Below are positions 35,121 through 43,849 of a DNA stretch of 64,000 nt, piece after piece (within the stretch, counting starts at the first letter, position 1; each line of letters starts with the position of its first letter). The DNA is from Alpinimonas psychrophila (GTDB lineage: Bacteria > Actinomycetota > Actinomycetes > Actinomycetales > Microbacteriaceae), in assembly GCF_014137865.1 (NCBI RefSeq), contig NZ_JACGWU010000006.1, positions 1-64,000 of the forward strand, in the 5' to 3' direction. Both the position numbers and the translations under genes were made by a program. Below the pieces are notes generated by a model. That model saw only the letters and a list, made by a program, of their open reading frames with translations, had not been told where the DNA came from and did no database searches.

Positions 35121-36212
35121 ATGCCGAACCCGGCCTTGCTCAACACAGCCCCAGCGGTCCGTCCAAGGAACATTCGTGCTGTCGTCGTAACGTCACCGGA
35201 AGAAGTGGCACTGGGCACGCGCATTGCTCCTGACTGCGGCACCAATGACGTGCTCATTCGCCCGGTCGTCGTGGGCATTTGCGGAACTGACCTCGACATC
35301 ATCGACGGCAGTATCGATCCCGAGTTTGTTCGCTACCCCGTCACCCTCGGTCACGAATGGAGCGGGGTTGTCGTCGAGGCGCCGGCCCCTGGTGCGGGAA
35401 CTAGCCACCTTTCAGCAGGAGACAGGGTTGTCGTCGAGGGCATCGTGCCCTGTGGTCACTGCGCCCCGTGCAAAGCCGGCGACACCAACCGTTGTGAAAA
35501 CTACGACGAGTTTGGTTTCACCCGCCACGGGGCGATGGCGGAATTACTCGCAGCCCCACGGCATCTCGTTCACCGACTGGATCGCGGAGTCTCGATGGAA
35601 TCTGGCGCGCTCGTTGAGCCTGCCGCCGTGGTTATTCGAGGCTTATTGAGAGCATCACCCCAACCCGGAGAGCGAATCCTCATTATTGGTGATGGCACTG
35701 TGGCCCTTCTCGCGGCCACGATCATTCAGCTGTGGTCCCCCGGACACGTCACGATGCTGGGGCGCCGATCTGAACAAGCGGCGTTGGCAGCCACGGCAGG
35801 GGTTGATTCTTTTGAGACGGATCCCGAACGCATCTCGCAAGATTTTGATGTCGTCGTCGAAGCTGCCGGAGCTGCCGATGCCGTCACGACTGCTGTGGCA
35901 TCAGCCAACCGCGGTGGACGCATTGTGTTGCTGGGGTTCCCTGGTCACGGCGTGACTGTCCCCTTACCGATCGATGACATTGTGAACGGCGACCTCACGA
36001 TGGCGGGAAGCTTCGGCTACACCTCATCAGCATGGGCGCATGTTGTGGCCCTGCTCAACGCTGGGCGTCTCGACTTCACCTTTCTCGTGACACATCGCTA
36101 TCCCCTGGCGAAATTCGCTGAGGCCATCAGCGCCCTTCGGCATTCGACGGGGCAACGAGGCAAGGTAATTCTGGATATCTCGTCAGAAGATGGTGCAACA
36201 TTGTTGGGGTGA
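35121..36212 (+). CDS. Zinc-dependent medium-chain (sugar) alcohol dehydrogenase
   Basis: A 363-residue MDR dehydrogenase. Catalytic zinc residues are in GICGTDLD and TLGHEWSG. The four structural-zinc cysteines are in PCGHCAPCKAGDTNRCENY. The Rossmann fold starts at ILIIGDGTVALLAA. The sorbitol/threonine dehydrogenase-like pattern suits oxidation of a sugar at C1 or a secondary alcohol. ATG 35121 has GGAAGG six bases upstream, so earlier in-frame ATGs are less likely. As the only dehydrogenase of the regulon it probably makes the lactone or ketose entering the pathway. Confidence 0.88.
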   Translation: MPNPALLNTAPAVRPRNIRAVVVTSPEEVALGTRIAPDCGTNDVLIRPVVVGICGTDLDIIDGSIDPEFVRYPVTLGHEWSGVVVEAPAPGAGTSHLSAGDRVVVEGIVPCGHCAPCKAGDTNRCENYDEFGFTRHGAMAELLAAPRHLVHRLDRGVSMESGALVEPAAVVIRGLLRASPQPGERILIIGDGTVALLAATIIQLWSPGHVTMLGRRSEQAALAATAGVDSFETDPERISQDFDVVVEAAGAADAVTTAVASANRGGRIVLLGFPGHGVTVPLPIDDIVNGDLTMAGSFGYTSSAWAHVVALLNAGRLDFTFLVTHRYPLAKFAEAISALRHSTGQRGKVILDISSEDGATLLG

Positions 36213-36299
36213 CGCCACAAGCCTGGCCGCTACCATGATCGTGGAGACAAATGTGAGACAGACTGTGCCGAGAGTTATAGAAAAGATGGAGATGTAGCC

Positions 36300-37109
36300 A
36301 TGGGCTCTTCCGCGGCGACACCCGAAACGCCCCCAGAAGCGACGTTGGGCAAATACACGGTGCAGAGCGTTTCTCGTGCTCTGGATATCTTGGACATGAT
36401 TGCAAACGTTCGGTCTGGCCTCTCCCTCACAGAGATCACAAAAGGATCCGGGCTCTCCAAAAGTGCCTCTTACTCGCTCATTCGAACCCTTGTTGACCGC
36501 GGATACTTGCAAGAGGTCACCGACGGCCCTCGCTACAAGCTTGGAATGAGCCTGGTTCGAATGGGAGAAATTGCCCTCGATCAAATGCCGCTTGCTGATC
36601 TCGCACGCCAAGTACTCGTTCACCTTTCCGATGAGCTGGCGATGACAAGCCGTGTCGCCATTGCGGAGGATGGACAACCCGTGTTTATCGACCGCGTCGA
36701 TGGCCCCGGTACAGTTCGTTTTCATACGCCCCTCGGTAAAAAGGAACATCCGTACGCCACGTCCGCAGGAAAAGCCATTCTTTCCTGCTTGCCTGACGAA
36801 CAGGTCATCGCTATTTGCGCCCGAACCGGCATGATTGCCAAGACTTCCCACACCATTACGACGCCCGAAAAACTCCTCGAAGATCTGGCACTCGCGCGTG
36901 AGCGCGGATTCGCGATCGAGAATGAGGAAGATGCTCTCGGAGTGGTGTGCGTTGGAGCTCCGTTCTTCAACCACAATGGCATCGTTGCTGGCGCCATCAG
37001 CGTCACCTTTATGAAATTGGACCTTCAGACGGAACAGTTTCTCGAAACCGGGCGAATCGTTCGGGAGCACGCCGATCAGCTTTCGAAATCCCTCGGCTTC
37101 TCAGGCTAA
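36300..37109 (+). CDS. IclR-family regulator of the sugar pathway
   Basis: A 269-residue IclR protein. The winged helix is at residues 18-80 (VQSVSRALDILDMI and SLTEITKGSGLSKSASYSLI). The effector domain follows, with HPYATSAGKAILSCLPDEQ and a C-terminal GAPFFNHNGIVAGAISV. It follows the dehydrogenase gene on the same strand after 87 nt. It is the best candidate to bind the ATTACCGAA-N3-TGTTCT sites upstream of the two divergent promoters. Whether it represses or activates is unknown. Confidence 0.9.
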   Translation: MGSSAATPETPPEATLGKYTVQSVSRALDILDMIANVRSGLSLTEITKGSGLSKSASYSLIRTLVDRGYLQEVTDGPRYKLGMSLVRMGEIALDQMPLADLARQVLVHLSDELAMTSRVAIAEDGQPVFIDRVDGPGTVRFHTPLGKKEHPYATSAGKAILSCLPDEQVIAICARTGMIAKTSHTITTPEKLLEDLALARERGFAIENEEDALGVVCVGAPFFNHNGIVAGAISVTFMKLDLQTEQFLETGRIVREHADQLSKSLGFSG

Positions 37110-37188
37110 AGCTCGGTTGAGGAGTTCTGCCTCGTGCAGAGCCATCGCGGATTCTCCCCGGGCCTCCACGTTCGCTAGCGTTGGTCCT

Positions 37189-38106
37189 ATGTCATCAATA
37201 CTCGAGATCACCGGAGCGGACATCCAGCGACTGGTTTCTCCACAAGACGCCGTGGACGCGCTGACCGAATTACTGTGTAGCGATTTTGATCCTTCCGATG
37301 ACCTGCATCGGGCATCTTTTGCATTGCCATTTGGCAGTTTCCTCATCATGCCCTCTGCTGCCGGAGACTTTGCTGGAATCAAAATCGTCACCGTTTCCCC
37401 CGACGACCCTCAGCGCATGGCCCCCCGGATTCAGGCGAGCTATAACCTCTACGACGCTTGGACTTTGACGCAGATTGCGCTTCTCGATGGCACCGAACTC
37501 ACGACGCTCCGCACGCCAGCCGTCTCGATGCTGGCTATACGACCATTTCTGGCATCGCTACCAGCCACTGTCACGGTCATAATATTTGGTGCGGGACCCC
37601 AGGGCCAAGGGCATGCCCTCGCACTCCGAGCGGAACTGGCAACGCACGAGCTCGTGGCAAACATCACGTTCGTGACGCGAGTGACCAGCGTCGACGACAT
37701 CGCTAACCTCCTACCAAAGGCAGATATCGTGATCTGTGCAACAACCTCGAAAAAGCCACTCTTCGACTCTTCGCTGCTGAAAAACAATGTCATTATTGTG
37801 GCCGTCGGATCGCACGACCCCGACGCGCGTGAAGTTGACGCGGCACTCTGTAGACGGGCCCACGTCATCGTTGAAGATAGGGCCGCTGCCTTGCGAGAAG
37901 CCGGTGACATCATTCATTCCATCGCCGAGGGTGCCATCACAAAAGCGCAGCTCATCCCCCTCAAACAGCTTGTGTTGCGCCCCGAGTCGATTCTGCGCGA
38001 TCGTCCCGTTTTCTTCAAAAGCTTAGGCATGTCGTGGGAGGATCTCGCCGTCGCCTCCGCCATTTACACCGCACATGGCAAAGCATTATCTGATTCATCA
38101 GACTGA
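37189..38106 (+). CDS. Ornithine cyclodeaminase / mu-crystallin family
   Basis: A 305-residue NAD(P)-binding protein of the OCD/mu-crystallin family: FAGIKIVTVSPDDPQRMAPR (substrate lysine region), DGTELTTLRTPAVSMLAIRPF and the Rossmann VTVIIFGAGPQGQGHALAL. Members include ornithine cyclodeaminase, alanine dehydrogenase and ketimine reductases. The specific reaction is undetermined. ATG 37189 starts at the conserved N-terminus, and earlier codons overlap a region without family similarity. It may be a late member of the sugar regulon or a stand-alone gene. Confidence 0.85.
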   Translation: MSSILEITGADIQRLVSPQDAVDALTELLCSDFDPSDDLHRASFALPFGSFLIMPSAAGDFAGIKIVTVSPDDPQRMAPRIQASYNLYDAWTLTQIALLDGTELTTLRTPAVSMLAIRPFLASLPATVTVIIFGAGPQGQGHALALRAELATHELVANITFVTRVTSVDDIANLLPKADIVICATTSKKPLFDSSLLKNNVIIVAVGSHDPDAREVDAALCRRAHVIVEDRAAALREAGDIIHSIAEGAITKAQLIPLKQLVLRPESILRDRPVFFKSLGMSWEDLAVASAIYTAHGKALSDSSD

Positions 38107-38144
38107 ATACGAGGACAAAGTGGCAAACTGCTTCGCGCTGCGCT

Positions 38145-38564
38145 CTAAATTGTGAGGGGAACTATCCGTTCACGAAATATCGCCGGCCACGAACTCGCAT
38201 GACTCGCCCCCGGGGCAACATACGCGCTGGTCACCGTGCCGTGCGCGGCCTTATTTTGCACAGCACCGTCGGCATCGAGTCCCTCCGTCGTGAAGACGAG
38301 GGTCAGCGATTTTTCTCCGATTCTTTCTACGCGGATGGTTGTGCGAACGCGCTGCCCAAAGTACAATTTCGCGGTGAAGTTCACGGTCTGTTGAACGCGG
38401 GGTGCTGTGGGAAAGTATTCAGGCAAATCGAGATCTCTAAAGAGTTGCGCTTCGCAGGCCTCAGCCCACCGCAAAATGACGGAATTGTGCTGATGTCCAG
38501 TGGCATCCGTATCGACCCACTCGACGGTGCGCTCGATGCTGCACGAAGATGGTGGCTTACCCAT
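38145..38564 (-). CDS. 4HBT-type hotdog thioesterase, copy A
   Basis: A 139-residue hotdog-fold acyl-CoA thioesterase. The active-site motif is WVDTDATGHQHN (Asp nucleophile/base of the 4-hydroxybenzoyl-CoA thioesterase group), followed by a helix RWAEACEAQLFRDL. It hydrolyses an aromatic or related CoA ester. AAGGAG precedes ATG 38564. A near-identical paralogue lies at 59265..59684; by eye the first 72 residues differ at three positions and overall identity is about 80%. It is divergent from the ThDP enzyme. Confidence 0.87.
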   Translation of the reverse strand: MGKPPSSCSIERTVEWVDTDATGHQHNSVILRWAEACEAQLFRDLDLPEYFPTAPRVQQTVNFTAKLYFGQRVRTTIRVERIGEKSLTLVFTTEGLDADGAVQNKAAHGTVTSAYVAPGASHASSWPAIFRERIVPLTI

Positions 38565-38702
38565 ACTTTCTCTCCTTTGAATGATGAACACGGAGTGCTT
38601 TGTTACAAGTACATTGCAAAAGCTTGACGGTCGCAATGAAACAGGTATGGTAATCATAACTCTCAAGAGAAAAGGTCGGTTCACAGGCATGAACGTTGCG
38701 GA
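38145..38702. repeat. Duplicated block A (thioesterase, promoter, ThDP start)
   Basis: This block is homologous to 59265..59823. The similarity covers the thioesterase gene, the intergenic promoter (for example AAAGGTCGGTTCACAGGCAT in both) and the first codons of the ThDP gene (ATGAACGTTGCGGA here, ATGAGCGTTGCGGA there). In the second copy the similarity stops and is replaced by sequence matching the end of the AraC gene at 44.8 kb. Confidence 0.85.
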
Positions 38703-40338
38703 ACTCGTCGGTCGTACACTTGCACAGCTCGGCGTTGGCCACGCATTTGGCGTAGTCGGCAGTGGCAACTTTGAATTTACCAATGCCCTCCGCCAAAATG
38801 GCGTCCCCTTTGTCGCCGCCCGGCACGAGGGCGGTGCCGCAACGATGGCAGACGCGTTCTCACGAATGTCAGGCACCGTTGCCGTTGTCACTACCCATCA
38901 GGGATGCGGCCTGACCAACGCCATTACGGGCGTGAGCGAGGCGGCCAAGAGCCGGACCCCAATGATCGTCCTCGCTGCTGATACGCCGGGATTTGCTGTG
39001 AGGTCAAACTTTAAAATCGATCAGGACGCGCTTGCTCGCAGCATTGGGGCCGTCGCCGAACGTATTCATTCCCCCGAGAGCGCCGTGGCCGACACTGTGC
39101 GGGCTTATCGGACCGCCGTCAACGAGCATCGCACCGTTGTGTTGAGTTTTCCCCTCGATGTTCAAGCGGCACCCGCCCCTCTAGGAACCCCCGACCACAT
39201 CGCCGAACTCGCGTCTACCAGCGCCCTACGCCCTTCTGTTGATGCGGTTGACCAACTCGTCAGCCTCCTCGCCGCCGCCAAACGGCCCGTATTTGTTGCC
39301 GGCCGGGGCGGGCGTCTCGCTCGCGATGAAATTCTCGAACTTGCTCAAGCATCTGGCGCCCTCGTAGCCACCTCGGCTGTTGCGAGCGGCCTCTTCAATG
39401 AAGACGAGTTCTCGTTGGGAATTTCTGGAGGTTTCTCTTCCCCGGTGACCGCCGAACTCATCACCGGCGCTGATCTCATTGTTGGCTGGGGCTGTGCGTT
39501 GAACATGTGGACCATGCGTCACGGATCTCTCATCGCGGCGGGCACGAAAGTCGTGCAAATTGACGTCGAAGACAGCGCCCTTGGCGCCAACCGCCCGATC
39601 GACCTTGGAATTCTCGGGGATAGCGCGCTGACCGCGAGCGATGTTCTCGCGGAACTGACGAAGATGAATCGGCAGTCGGAAACCAAGTACCGCACGCAAG
39701 CCAATAAGCAGCTCATTGCGACGCAGTCCCGTTGGCAGGATGTTCCCATCGAGGACATCTCGACCCCCGAGCGAATCGACCCTCGACTCGTGACAACAAC
39801 GCTTGATGCCATGTTGCCCAAGGACCGCATCGTTTCCGTGGATTCTGGAAACTTCATGGGCTACCCGAGTACACATCTCAGCGTGCCTGACGAATTTGGT
39901 TTTTGTTTTACGCAGGCATTCCAATCCATCGGATTGGGGCTGCACACCGCCATCGGTGCGGCCCTAGCACAGCCGAGTCGCCTTCCCGTCTTAGGCACGG
40001 GCGATGGAGGTTTTCTCATGGGAATCTCCGAGCTGGAAACCGCCGTTCGCCTCCACATCCCGCTCGTCATCATCGTTTACAACGACGCGGCCTACGGCGC
40101 CGAGGTCCACCACTTCACCTCGGCTCACGACCTGGAAACCGTGACCTTCCCTGATGTGGATGTCGCCGCCATCGGCCGCGGTTTCGGCGCATCCGGAATA
40201 ACTGTGCGCACCGTCGCAGACCTCGACGGCGTTCGTACGTGGCTCGATGGCCCACAGGACGCTCCCCTCGTCATTGACGTGAAGATTGCCAACGACGGTG
40301 GCTCGTGGTTCTTAGCCGAAGCCTTCGAAGCGCACTAG
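38689..40338 (+). CDS. ThDP-dependent decarboxylase/lyase (acetolactate synthase fold)
   Basis: A 549-residue thiamine-diphosphate enzyme. The N-terminal catalytic Glu is in RHEGGAATMADAF. The central domain has RPVFVAGRGGR. The C-terminal ThDP site has TGDGGFLMG with the matching IIVYNDAAYG. The family includes benzoylformate and indolepyruvate decarboxylases and acetolactate synthases. No regulatory subunit is present, so a catabolic 2-oxoacid lyase is likely. The start at 38689 matches the conserved MNVAELVGRTLAQLG. It is first in a five-gene operon with an FAD oxidase, flavin reductase, flavin monooxygenase and AraC regulator. The substrate is unknown, perhaps an aryl 2-oxoacid. Confidence 0.87.
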   Translation: MNVAELVGRTLAQLGVGHAFGVVGSGNFEFTNALRQNGVPFVAARHEGGAATMADAFSRMSGTVAVVTTHQGCGLTNAITGVSEAAKSRTPMIVLAADTPGFAVRSNFKIDQDALARSIGAVAERIHSPESAVADTVRAYRTAVNEHRTVVLSFPLDVQAAPAPLGTPDHIAELASTSALRPSVDAVDQLVSLLAAAKRPVFVAGRGGRLARDEILELAQASGALVATSAVASGLFNEDEFSLGISGGFSSPVTAELITGADLIVGWGCALNMWTMRHGSLIAAGTKVVQIDVEDSALGANRPIDLGILGDSALTASDVLAELTKMNRQSETKYRTQANKQLIATQSRWQDVPIEDISTPERIDPRLVTTTLDAMLPKDRIVSVDSGNFMGYPSTHLSVPDEFGFCFTQAFQSIGLGLHTAIGAALAQPSRLPVLGTGDGGFLMGISELETAVRLHIPLVIIVYNDAAYGAEVHHFTSAHDLETVTFPDVDVAAIGRGFGASGITVRTVADLDGVRTWLDGPQDAPLVIDVKIANDGGSWFLAEAFEAH

Positions 40339-40394
40339 AAAGCACTCCCAGCAAGGGATACTGCCCGCTACATCACTTCACAAGCGAGGACTAG

Positions 40395-41984
40395 ATGAAA
40401 TCAACTGTTGACTATGTCGTTATCGGCGCCGGGATAAACGGCCTTACGGCGGCTAGCGAGTTAGCAATGGCGGGGCACTCCGTGGCCCTCATTGAGTCCA
40501 CCAACCGCCTTGGCGGCTTCATCGATTCCGGCGAGCGAACGTTGCCGGGCTATATCCATGACACCTACTCATCGTGGCATCCCCTCTTCGTTTCGGGTGG
40601 CGCCTATGCAGCGCTGGGGCCGTCCCTCCACAAACACGGTCTGGAATACCTCAACTCCGATGACGCCGTTACCGCAAGCGTCTCGGGTGATAACAGAGTC
40701 GCCATTGCCTATCGCGACGTGCAAAAGACCGCGAACGGCCTGGAGCTTGCCCACGACCAAGACGCCTACGTGACGATGCTCAGTGATCTCGGTCGAAATG
40801 CGGACATCGCCTTCGGCGCGTTGGGCGCAGAACTGCGCTCCCCCCGCGTCATGAAACTGGCGCTCAAAATGCTGGGGCGCAATAAAATTGCCGGCACCGA
40901 GGCCTTCGTGCGGGAAGCCCTGATGAGCGGCCGCGCCTTTGTGCGCAATAAGTTTGATGGCTGGGATGTTGACCAGCTCTGGATTCCGTGGCTCCTTCAC
41001 GCGGGGCTCGGCCCCGACCAGACGACCGGTGGCGTCATGTTCCCCATCATGGCCATGAGTATGCACGGTTTCGGACTGCCCGTTGTGTCGGGAGGCGCGG
41101 CCAACTTCGTGTCAGCATTTGCGAAAGTTCTCGAGGAGAATGGCGTCGACGTCAGACTCGGCAACCCGGTCGACAGCATCATTGTCGAGAAGGGTCGCGC
41201 CGTGGGAGTGCGCGTTGCGGGCCAAACCGTCACGGCCAAGCGTGCCATCATTGCCAGCGTCAGCCCCGGAGCACTCTACGAGACACTCCTTCCCCCCGAG
41301 AGTGTTTCTGCACCTATCACACGCGAGGTGTCACGCTACCGCCCCGGGCGCGCGGCCATGCAAATTCACGTTGCCCTCAAGCGACCAGTTCAGTGGAGTG
41401 ATGGCCGCCTCAATGACGTGCCTCTGATTCATGTGACCGATGGATCAGGTAGCACCGGCGTTGCCTGCGCTCAGGCCGAAGCCGGGCTCCTGCCCGCCGA
41501 TCCCACGATCGTCGTTGGTCAGCAATACCTGCTCGACCCGAACCGTGTCCCCAACGGCGCTGGGTCCCTGTGGCTGCAACTTCAAGAACTACCGTTTGCC
41601 CCGTGCGGCGATGCCAAGGGAGAACTCGACGTGAGCGGAGGCTGGACGGAGACGCTAAAGAAGCACTATCTCGATCGTGTTCTCAGCAGCTTGGAACGTC
41701 ACGCGCCCGACCTCGCGAGCTCTGTCTTAGCCACTGACATCATTTCTCCTGCCGATCTGCAGTCGGCAAATGCGAACGCCATCAATGGCGACCCCTACGG
41801 CGGATCGGCCGAGCTTCATCAGAATTTGCTCTGGCGGCCGACTCCCTCCACCTCGAAACACAAGACGGCAATTCCAGGGCTCTGGCACATCGGCGCAGCG
41901 ACACATCCGGGGCCCGGCTTGGGAGGTGGCTCCGGCCATCTCACCGCCCAACTCTTGCTTCGCGGCCGTTCTTCGCGTTCGTAG
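40395..41984 (+). CDS. Phytoene-desaturase-like FAD oxidoreductase
   Basis: A 529-residue flavoprotein. An N-terminal dinucleotide-binding site is at residues 5-30 (DYVVIGAGINGLTAASELAM). A C-terminal FAD signature ends the chain (GLWHIGAATHPGPGLGGGSG). This fold (phytoene desaturase/amine oxidase relatives) removes hydrogens from amines or unsaturated rings. No carotenoid genes are near, so a catabolic dehydrogenation is more likely. A broken copy of the same family lies at 56526..57545. It follows the ThDP gene after 56 nt. The substrate is unknown. Confidence 0.85.
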   Translation: MKSTVDYVVIGAGINGLTAASELAMAGHSVALIESTNRLGGFIDSGERTLPGYIHDTYSSWHPLFVSGGAYAALGPSLHKHGLEYLNSDDAVTASVSGDNRVAIAYRDVQKTANGLELAHDQDAYVTMLSDLGRNADIAFGALGAELRSPRVMKLALKMLGRNKIAGTEAFVREALMSGRAFVRNKFDGWDVDQLWIPWLLHAGLGPDQTTGGVMFPIMAMSMHGFGLPVVSGGAANFVSAFAKVLEENGVDVRLGNPVDSIIVEKGRAVGVRVAGQTVTAKRAIIASVSPGALYETLLPPESVSAPITREVSRYRPGRAAMQIHVALKRPVQWSDGRLNDVPLIHVTDGSGSTGVACAQAEAGLLPADPTIVVGQQYLLDPNRVPNGAGSLWLQLQELPFAPCGDAKGELDVSGGWTETLKKHYLDRVLSSLERHAPDLASSVLATDIISPADLQSANANAINGDPYGGSAELHQNLLWRPTPSTSKHKTAIPGLWHIGAATHPGPGLGGGSGHLTAQLLLRGRSSRS

Positions 41985-42134
41985 AAATACCCAGGAAACA
42001 TAAGGGAAATCAAGGTTTTACACGGTCCAAAATGGCTTCGGAAATCGGCTAAAGCACCGCCGAATTCGGATAGATAAAGCCTGCGGCTCGCGGCAGAATC
42101 GGAGAATGCTCAAGGTCGAGCAGACAAAAAAATC

Positions 42135-42665
42135 GTGGAAAGTGACGACATTGTGATAGCCAGCCATCCCGAATCAGTCATCCAGGAGGGCGCAGACGTC
42201 ACTCAAGGAATCTCGCCGACGGAACTGAGAAATGCCATGCGACATTGGGTGACCGGCGTGACGGTCATCACAACCTCCCATGAAGGAAATCCCGTGGGCA
42301 TGGTGAGCAATAGTTTTACGTCCGTTAGCTTGGAGCCGCCCTTGGTCTCGTGGTGCGTCGATCTTCGCTCGACAAGCTACGACGCGTGGAGTAAAACTGA
42401 TAATTTTGCCGTTCATGTTCTGGACCATGAGCAAAAAAATCTGGTTGCGAGTTTCGCGCAACGGGGCGGCGAAAAATTTGAGGGAATCACGTGGCACTCT
42501 GGGGTCCACCAGTCGCCCATCCTCGACGACGCAACCTTCTCGCTGGAATGTGAAGTCTGGTCCCGCCTGACCGCGGGAGACCACCTGATCCTGATTGGTC
42601 GTGTTATCGCTTCGACCCAGCCAGAAGTTTTTATTCCACTCACGAACCACGCACTTTATTCATAA
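42135..42665 (+). CDS. Flavin reductase (HpaC/NADH:FMN family)
   Basis: A 176-residue flavin reductase domain: LRNAMRHWVTGVTVITTSHE and NPVGMVSNSFTSVSLEPPLV are the flavin-binding hallmarks. It supplies reduced FMN/FAD to a partner oxygenase, here most likely the luciferase-like monooxygenase encoded 44 nt downstream. The start is a GTG at 42135, or the GTG six codons later. The family core begins near residue 26. A second, distinct flavin reductase lies at 63072..63602. Confidence 0.88.
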   Translation: MESDDIVIASHPESVIQEGADVTQGISPTELRNAMRHWVTGVTVITTSHEGNPVGMVSNSFTSVSLEPPLVSWCVDLRSTSYDAWSKTDNFAVHVLDHEQKNLVASFAQRGGEKFEGITWHSGVHQSPILDDATFSLECEVWSRLTAGDHLILIGRVIASTQPEVFIPLTNHALYS

Positions 42666-42709
42666 ACATTTCGAACATCCCTTCGCCCACCTCAACCAAA
42701 GGAACGCTC

Positions 42710-43828
42710 ATGTCCCGTGAATTCTTGACAAATACCCACTTCAAGCTCGGGTTATTCTCTCCGAACTGTTCGGGCGGAATGGCCGTTACCAAGATTCCCG
42801 AGCGCTGGTCCGCTAGCTGGGACGACAACCTGCGCATGGCAAAAGTTGCCGATGAAGCCGGTATCGACTTCCTGCTGCCTATCGCGCGTTGGATTGGCTA
42901 CAAGGGTGAAACAAACTTCCACGGCTCGGTCCTTGACCCCGTGACGTGGGCGGCCGGTCTTTTGGCCGCCACCGAAAACATCACCATTTTTGCCACGATT
43001 CACACCGCTTTCAATCACCCCCTTGCCGTAGCAAAACAAATGGCGACGCTCGACCAAATTGGTCACGGCCGCGCCGGCCTCAACATCGTTGCGGGTTGGA
43101 ACCAGCCCGAATACGAAGCCTTCGGCTTGAACCTGCTCGAAGCGCACGACGACCGCTACGCGCTCGCCCAGGAATGGTGGGATGTTATCCAAGAGGCCTG
43201 GGCCAACCCGGGAATTTTTGACCACGATGGCCAGTTCTTTCATCTGAAGAACGCCGAGAGCATGCCCAAACCATTTGACTCTCACATGCCGATTCTGAAT
43301 GCAGGAACATCGCCTCAGGGCCGCGGCTTTGCCGCCAAGAACTCCGACTTTGTCTTCACCGCCGTCATGGGCCCTGAAGACGGTGCAGAAGTGGTCACCG
43401 GGCTCAAGAAGCTCGCGACCGAGGAATACAAACGCGACATGGGTGTCTTGACCTTCAGCCACGTTGTCTGCCGCGCAACGACCAAAGAGGCTGAGGAGTA
43501 CCGCCACTACTACGCCGAGGAGAACGCAGACTGGGGAGCCGTCGACTACCTGATGGAACTTCAGGGCTTACATGCGCAGTCATTTACCAAGGAGATGCTG
43601 GCAGTATTCCGACCTCGGTTTGCCGCGGGCCACGGCGGCGTGCCCCTCATTGGCACCCCCGACGAAGTTGCTAATGAGATCAAGCGCTATGCGGATGCCG
43701 GTTTTGCCGGAATGACTCTCGCATTCGTTGACTACGTCTCCGAACTAGAATACTTCGCAGCAGAGGTTCTTCCGCGTCTCGAAGCAATGGGTGTTCGTCT
43801 GCCCGTTTCCTCCCGAGTCGCGGTCTAA
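42710..43828 (+). CDS. RutA-like luciferase-family flavin monooxygenase
   Basis: A 372-residue bacterial-luciferase-fold oxygenase. Segments resemble the RutA/group C branch: LFSPNCSGGMAVTKIPERW, FLLPIARWIGYKGETNFHG and RAGLNIVAGWNQPEYEAFG. Characterised members of this branch (RutA, DszA, SfnG) use reduced FMN to cleave C-N, C-S or ring bonds. It has AAAGGAA upstream and follows its probable flavin reductase. A role in opening a heteroaromatic ring or demodifying its side chain is plausible. The substrate is unknown. Confidence 0.87.
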   Translation: MSREFLTNTHFKLGLFSPNCSGGMAVTKIPERWSASWDDNLRMAKVADEAGIDFLLPIARWIGYKGETNFHGSVLDPVTWAAGLLAATENITIFATIHTAFNHPLAVAKQMATLDQIGHGRAGLNIVAGWNQPEYEAFGLNLLEAHDDRYALAQEWWDVIQEAWANPGIFDHDGQFFHLKNAESMPKPFDSHMPILNAGTSPQGRGFAAKNSDFVFTAVMGPEDGAEVVTGLKKLATEEYKRDMGVLTFSHVVCRATTKEAEEYRHYYAEENADWGAVDYLMELQGLHAQSFTKEMLAVFRPRFAAGHGGVPLIGTPDEVANEIKRYADAGFAGMTLAFVDYVSELEYFAAEVLPRLEAMGVRLPVSSRVAV

Positions 43829-43849
43829 CAACACATGATGGAGGCGCGA

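Noticed and set aside
40395-41984. Carotenoid biosynthesis (phytoene desaturase)
   Set aside because: The fold matches, but no crtB, crtE or other carotenoid genes are near and the operon is catabolic.
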